Positions 62,701-64,000 of a stretch of DNA of 64,000 nucleotides are shown here, one piece after another. The notes below the pieces were generated by a model, which was not told the DNA's origin, did not search any database, and saw nothing but the letters and a program-made list of their open reading frames with translations. This stretch comes from Actinoallomurus soli. Its GTDB lineage: Bacteria; Actinomycetota; Actinomycetes; Streptosporangiales; Streptosporangiaceae. The translations under genes were made by a program, and so were the position numbers. Positions within the stretch are counted from its first letter, which is position 1; each line of letters begins with the position of its first letter. Where the stretch lies: NCBI RefSeq assembly GCF_024055715.1, contig NZ_JAMXMV010000011.1, positions 124,001-188,000 of the forward strand, in the 5' to 3' direction.

Positions 62701-64000
62701 CTCCTCCATGGCGGCGACCGGGCTGGCCTGATCCAGCAGCACGTGCGCCAGCACTCGCCGTGCCCGCGGATCGCCCGGATGCCGGGCGGTGAGCTCCCTC
62801 AGCAGCCGAGCCGCCGCGTCGAGACCTTCCTGGTCGAGGCCACCGGCCCGCATTCGTTCCAGAACGTCCACGGCAGGGCCGACCCGGTCGAGCGAGACCA
62901 GACATCCGGCCAGGGGCAGGTGGATCAGACGCTCGTCGAGCCCTGCCTCAACAGCCCTCGTGAACGCGCCCAGAGCCGTTCGGTGATCGCCTGCTTCGGA
63001 CAGGCGCATGCCAAGGACGGCCTGGAGGTCGGCGAACTGCGACAGCCGCTCGTCGGCGACGGCATCGCGCGCCGCCTGCAGAGCCCGCTCGGGGCCTTCC
63101 GTCTGTTCGAGCAGAGCCAGCCGTTCGACGACGACCGTGGTCATCAGATCGTCTGTCGGAACCTCCTCAAGGTAGGCCTCCTGCCTGCTCGTCGCGGGCC
63201 TCTCGGCCAGCCGGTCCTTCTCGGAGAGTGTCAGCTCCACGCAGGCGTCCATGTCCCTGAGAGCGTCCTGGAGCCGACCGACCTCGCGACGTATGCGGGC
63301 CCGGCTGACAAGATGTCGCGGCTCCTGCGGCTCCAGGCGTATCGCCTCGTCCACCGCTTGGAGCGCATCCTCGCGCTGCCCGAGCTCCAGCAGTGCCGCC
63401 GCCTTGATGACGTGGCTTGTCGCCCGCTCCGGGAGAACGGCGATGAAGCGGTCGAACAGGTCGACGGTCTCAGCGAACCGTCCCAGCCGGAAGGCCGCAT
63501 AGGCGCCGGCGAACAAGGCGGACTTGTCTTCGGGGACGATGCGGAGAGTGAGGTCTGCCATCGCGGCGGCCTGTTCGTACTGCTTCTCCTGATAGGCGGC
63601 GAGCGCGGTCGATCCGAGGGCGGCGGCCACGTCCTCCGGGGCCAAGGACTCCTCGATCTTCGGTAGCCCTCGATCCGCGTGCTCGAATTCGCACCATATC
63701 TGGACGAATTCCCGTGCGTGCTCGACCGCGCCCTCGAAGTCGGCCGATCTGCGGTCGAGCAGGACCAGGTTGACCAAGGCCAGAAGTTCGCCGTGGGCCA
63801 CACCGGCTGCGCGTGACGTGTCGCGCAGCAGCTCGAATGTCGCCCGGTATCCGGTCGCGTCTCCCACGTGGCCCTGGAGGTATCCCAACAGGGTGCTCAG
63901 CTCGGCGTGGACCACCACATCTTCGAACGTCCGGTCTTCACCGGACGCGACGAGCTCTTGGACGCCTTGCCGCAGAAGCGCTATCGCGGCGTCGATCCGG
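59770..64000 (-). CDS. TPR-CHAT protease (N-terminus beyond window)
   Basis: About 1409 residues are visible and the frame is open at the window edge. The first 1000 or so are helical TPR repeats (for example AAALGSTALAAYQEKQYEQA, AIRLEPQEPRHLVSRARIRR), followed by a CHAT domain of about 330 residues. The caspase-type dyad is intact: His in DVIHLACHAYF (codon 60412-60414) and Cys in LVTLSACESGLG (codon 60283-60285). CHAT proteases fused to TPRs act in bacterial conflict systems, as Csx29 does in Craspase. The stop overlaps the next start in ATGA, so it works with the CBS/zinc-ribbon and membrane proteins. The activating trigger presumably meets the TPR part. Confidence 0.92.
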   Translation of the reverse strand, partial: RIDAAIALLRQGVQELVASGEDRTFEDVVVHAELSTLLGYLQGHVGDATGYRATFELLRDTSRAAGVAHGELLALVNLVLLDRRSADFEGAVEHAREFVQIWCEFEHADRGLPKIEESLAPEDVAAALGSTALAAYQEKQYEQAAAMADLTLRIVPEDKSALFAGAYAAFRLGRFAETVDLFDRFIAVLPERATSHVIKAAALLELGQREDALQAVDEAIRLEPQEPRHLVSRARIRREVGRLQDALRDMDACVELTLSEKDRLAERPATSRQEAYLEEVPTDDLMTTVVVERLALLEQTEGPERALQAARDAVADERLSQFADLQAVLGMRLSEAGDHRTALGAFTRAVEAGLDERLIHLPLAGCLVSLDRVGPAVDVLERMRAGGLDQEGLDAAARLLRELTARHPGDPRARRVLAHVLLDQASPVAAMEELERVLAQRPDDWHALMLHGMAYVTTAYGDEEQGWNRSFSGGRILDGLRDLIAAVEAAPPGNDRPLNALRWLFQQAVCILDLSQALLTVTHSGSEPFVRMLQIIPGLQPVLDRIVRYHAELNPRQMFEESTTVLEAARAMLTPLKLPIFAAHVDLLLADVLLRRSEVQRAMDHLLAAESVFPYLADLPNWSSSELTRRRAEEVERDGRDFIGIDMDHMELSVAVQKSVRSFAGVLRADITARIGDQRMALEQLRSVEDIMVDVHRRSSQILAVKLLRDTGEYEQALEVLKGVRKPDDTIEAVEIANLEATIRLLQGDQGRAEQILRETLQMDNVPVRYKAINAANLASTLQTRQAHEEALRVLSDHPPGPDGQLAQHAAWHGLRGVSLAHLDRHAAALDALVHAIDLYDGVRGRLRAEEDRIGWQMRHLHLLRTAVSSAVLTGRIDTALELMERGRARAFVDTLSVGHPLYGARAAELAAAVKASRERRRLLLSLVTGNGSETETLRELAALGRDLGDERPVSSQRIADEISQESQALRGLEQRLMQHTLGSRESVAGRVSTVEEIRRLLETDPGGPRVLLVEMAALADEAYLALLVTADGGVRAEVFDAPDQDLLAAARDLVGTPTTGTRLSELLAPLSNAIRDASEPGDLVCFVPAGPLHHLPLHAVTVDGVPLIERNPTCYLPSASVLAQCRARNAQRSPSSTSAALVVGDSRSDLVHARSEARAVAALLGTRPYLGASATKALLTATGGPDHDVIHLACHAYFDQGYSNLSGVAFGDTSATWLTAEEVYDLRLNARLVTLSACESGLGEHWPGEEVMGLARAFMTAGAVSLVVSLWAVDDLSTGLLMEEFYDRLLNSSEQAAAALRAAQLWIRDLTIGEAIERVAARMDNDPGESRLAIAQLSVRAGDLARAIGCYEDLLASEPDARPAAIERRLRLLRLKAEAPPVIDYGRRPFADPYHWAAFILVGDWQAK

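Noticed and set aside
1-64000. CRISPR array or Cas genes, in view of the Csx29-like protease
   Set aside because: No regularly spaced repeats and no Cas-type gene are visible in the window.

Overview
The window is high-GC actinobacterial DNA. It shows many GTG and TTG starts, strong GGAGG ribosome sites, TGA-rich stops, a DUF2510 protein, PadR/MocR/LacI/MarR regulators in quantity, an oligoribonuclease next to tRNA-His, and Ser/Thr kinases with FHA or WD40 modules. The general look is that of a filamentous actinomycete, possibly Streptosporangiales/Thermomonosporaceae; that placement is inference and not proven by a marker gene here.

Layout. 1-4157: a cut-off carotenoid oxygenase and a membrane protein under a divergent PadR regulator, a SpoU-type rRNA/tRNA methyltransferase, and a membrane-anchored endonuclease/exonuclease/phosphatase-fold protein. 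4158-13937: a membrane-anchored substrate-binding/VWA fusion, then three paralogous proteins that join sigma regions 2 and 4, a zinc anti-sigma-like HxxxCxxC motif, one membrane segment, a Pro/Thr-rich stalk and an outer beta-type domain. An acyl-CoA synthetase-like gene lies between the first and second. 14033-21913: housekeeping and small metabolic genes, a MocR/PPOX divergent pair with repeated AAGTGG boxes, a DUF2510 protein, orn, tRNA-His and a LuxR protein with a degenerate receiver. 21988-40281: tRNA-Lys(CTT) followed by a mosaic accessory region of lower GC and many gene remnants. It is bracketed by a 44-bp perfect direct repeat whose right copy abuts a TetR gene that has lost its DNA-binding half. 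It carries a pair of genes facing a two-kinase operon (14-blade WD40 kinase plus FHA kinase), a secreted small protein, an AraC regulator, a broken GNAT gene, transposase, recombinase and lysozyme fragments, a TetR/lipocalin-like pair and a MarR/SDR/VOC group.

40490-50839: a LacI-controlled catabolic locus. On the minus strand are LacI, an M20 hydrolase and an isochorismatase-fold protein. Diverging from them is a tightly coupled operon of BtpA, PfkB kinase, sugar-type ABC importer, phosphotriesterase-family enzyme, GATase1-like protein and TenA-like protein. Near-identical LacI-type operators sit at both promoters. The gene content suggests uptake and breakdown of a nitrogen-containing sugar compound, but the substrate cannot be read from sequence.

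51098-57731: a LysR regulator diverging from an unusual inositol-monophosphatase-like gene and an NADP-binding gene, two divergent secreted BNR/sialidase-like proteins, and a SnoaL-like protein. 57803-64000: a three-gene minus-strand operon made of a very long TPR-CHAT protease (running off the window), a CBS-like protein with a C-terminal zinc-ribbon, and a polytopic membrane protein. This operon and the three sigma/anti-sigma/transmembrane fusions are the best candidates for an undescribed system.
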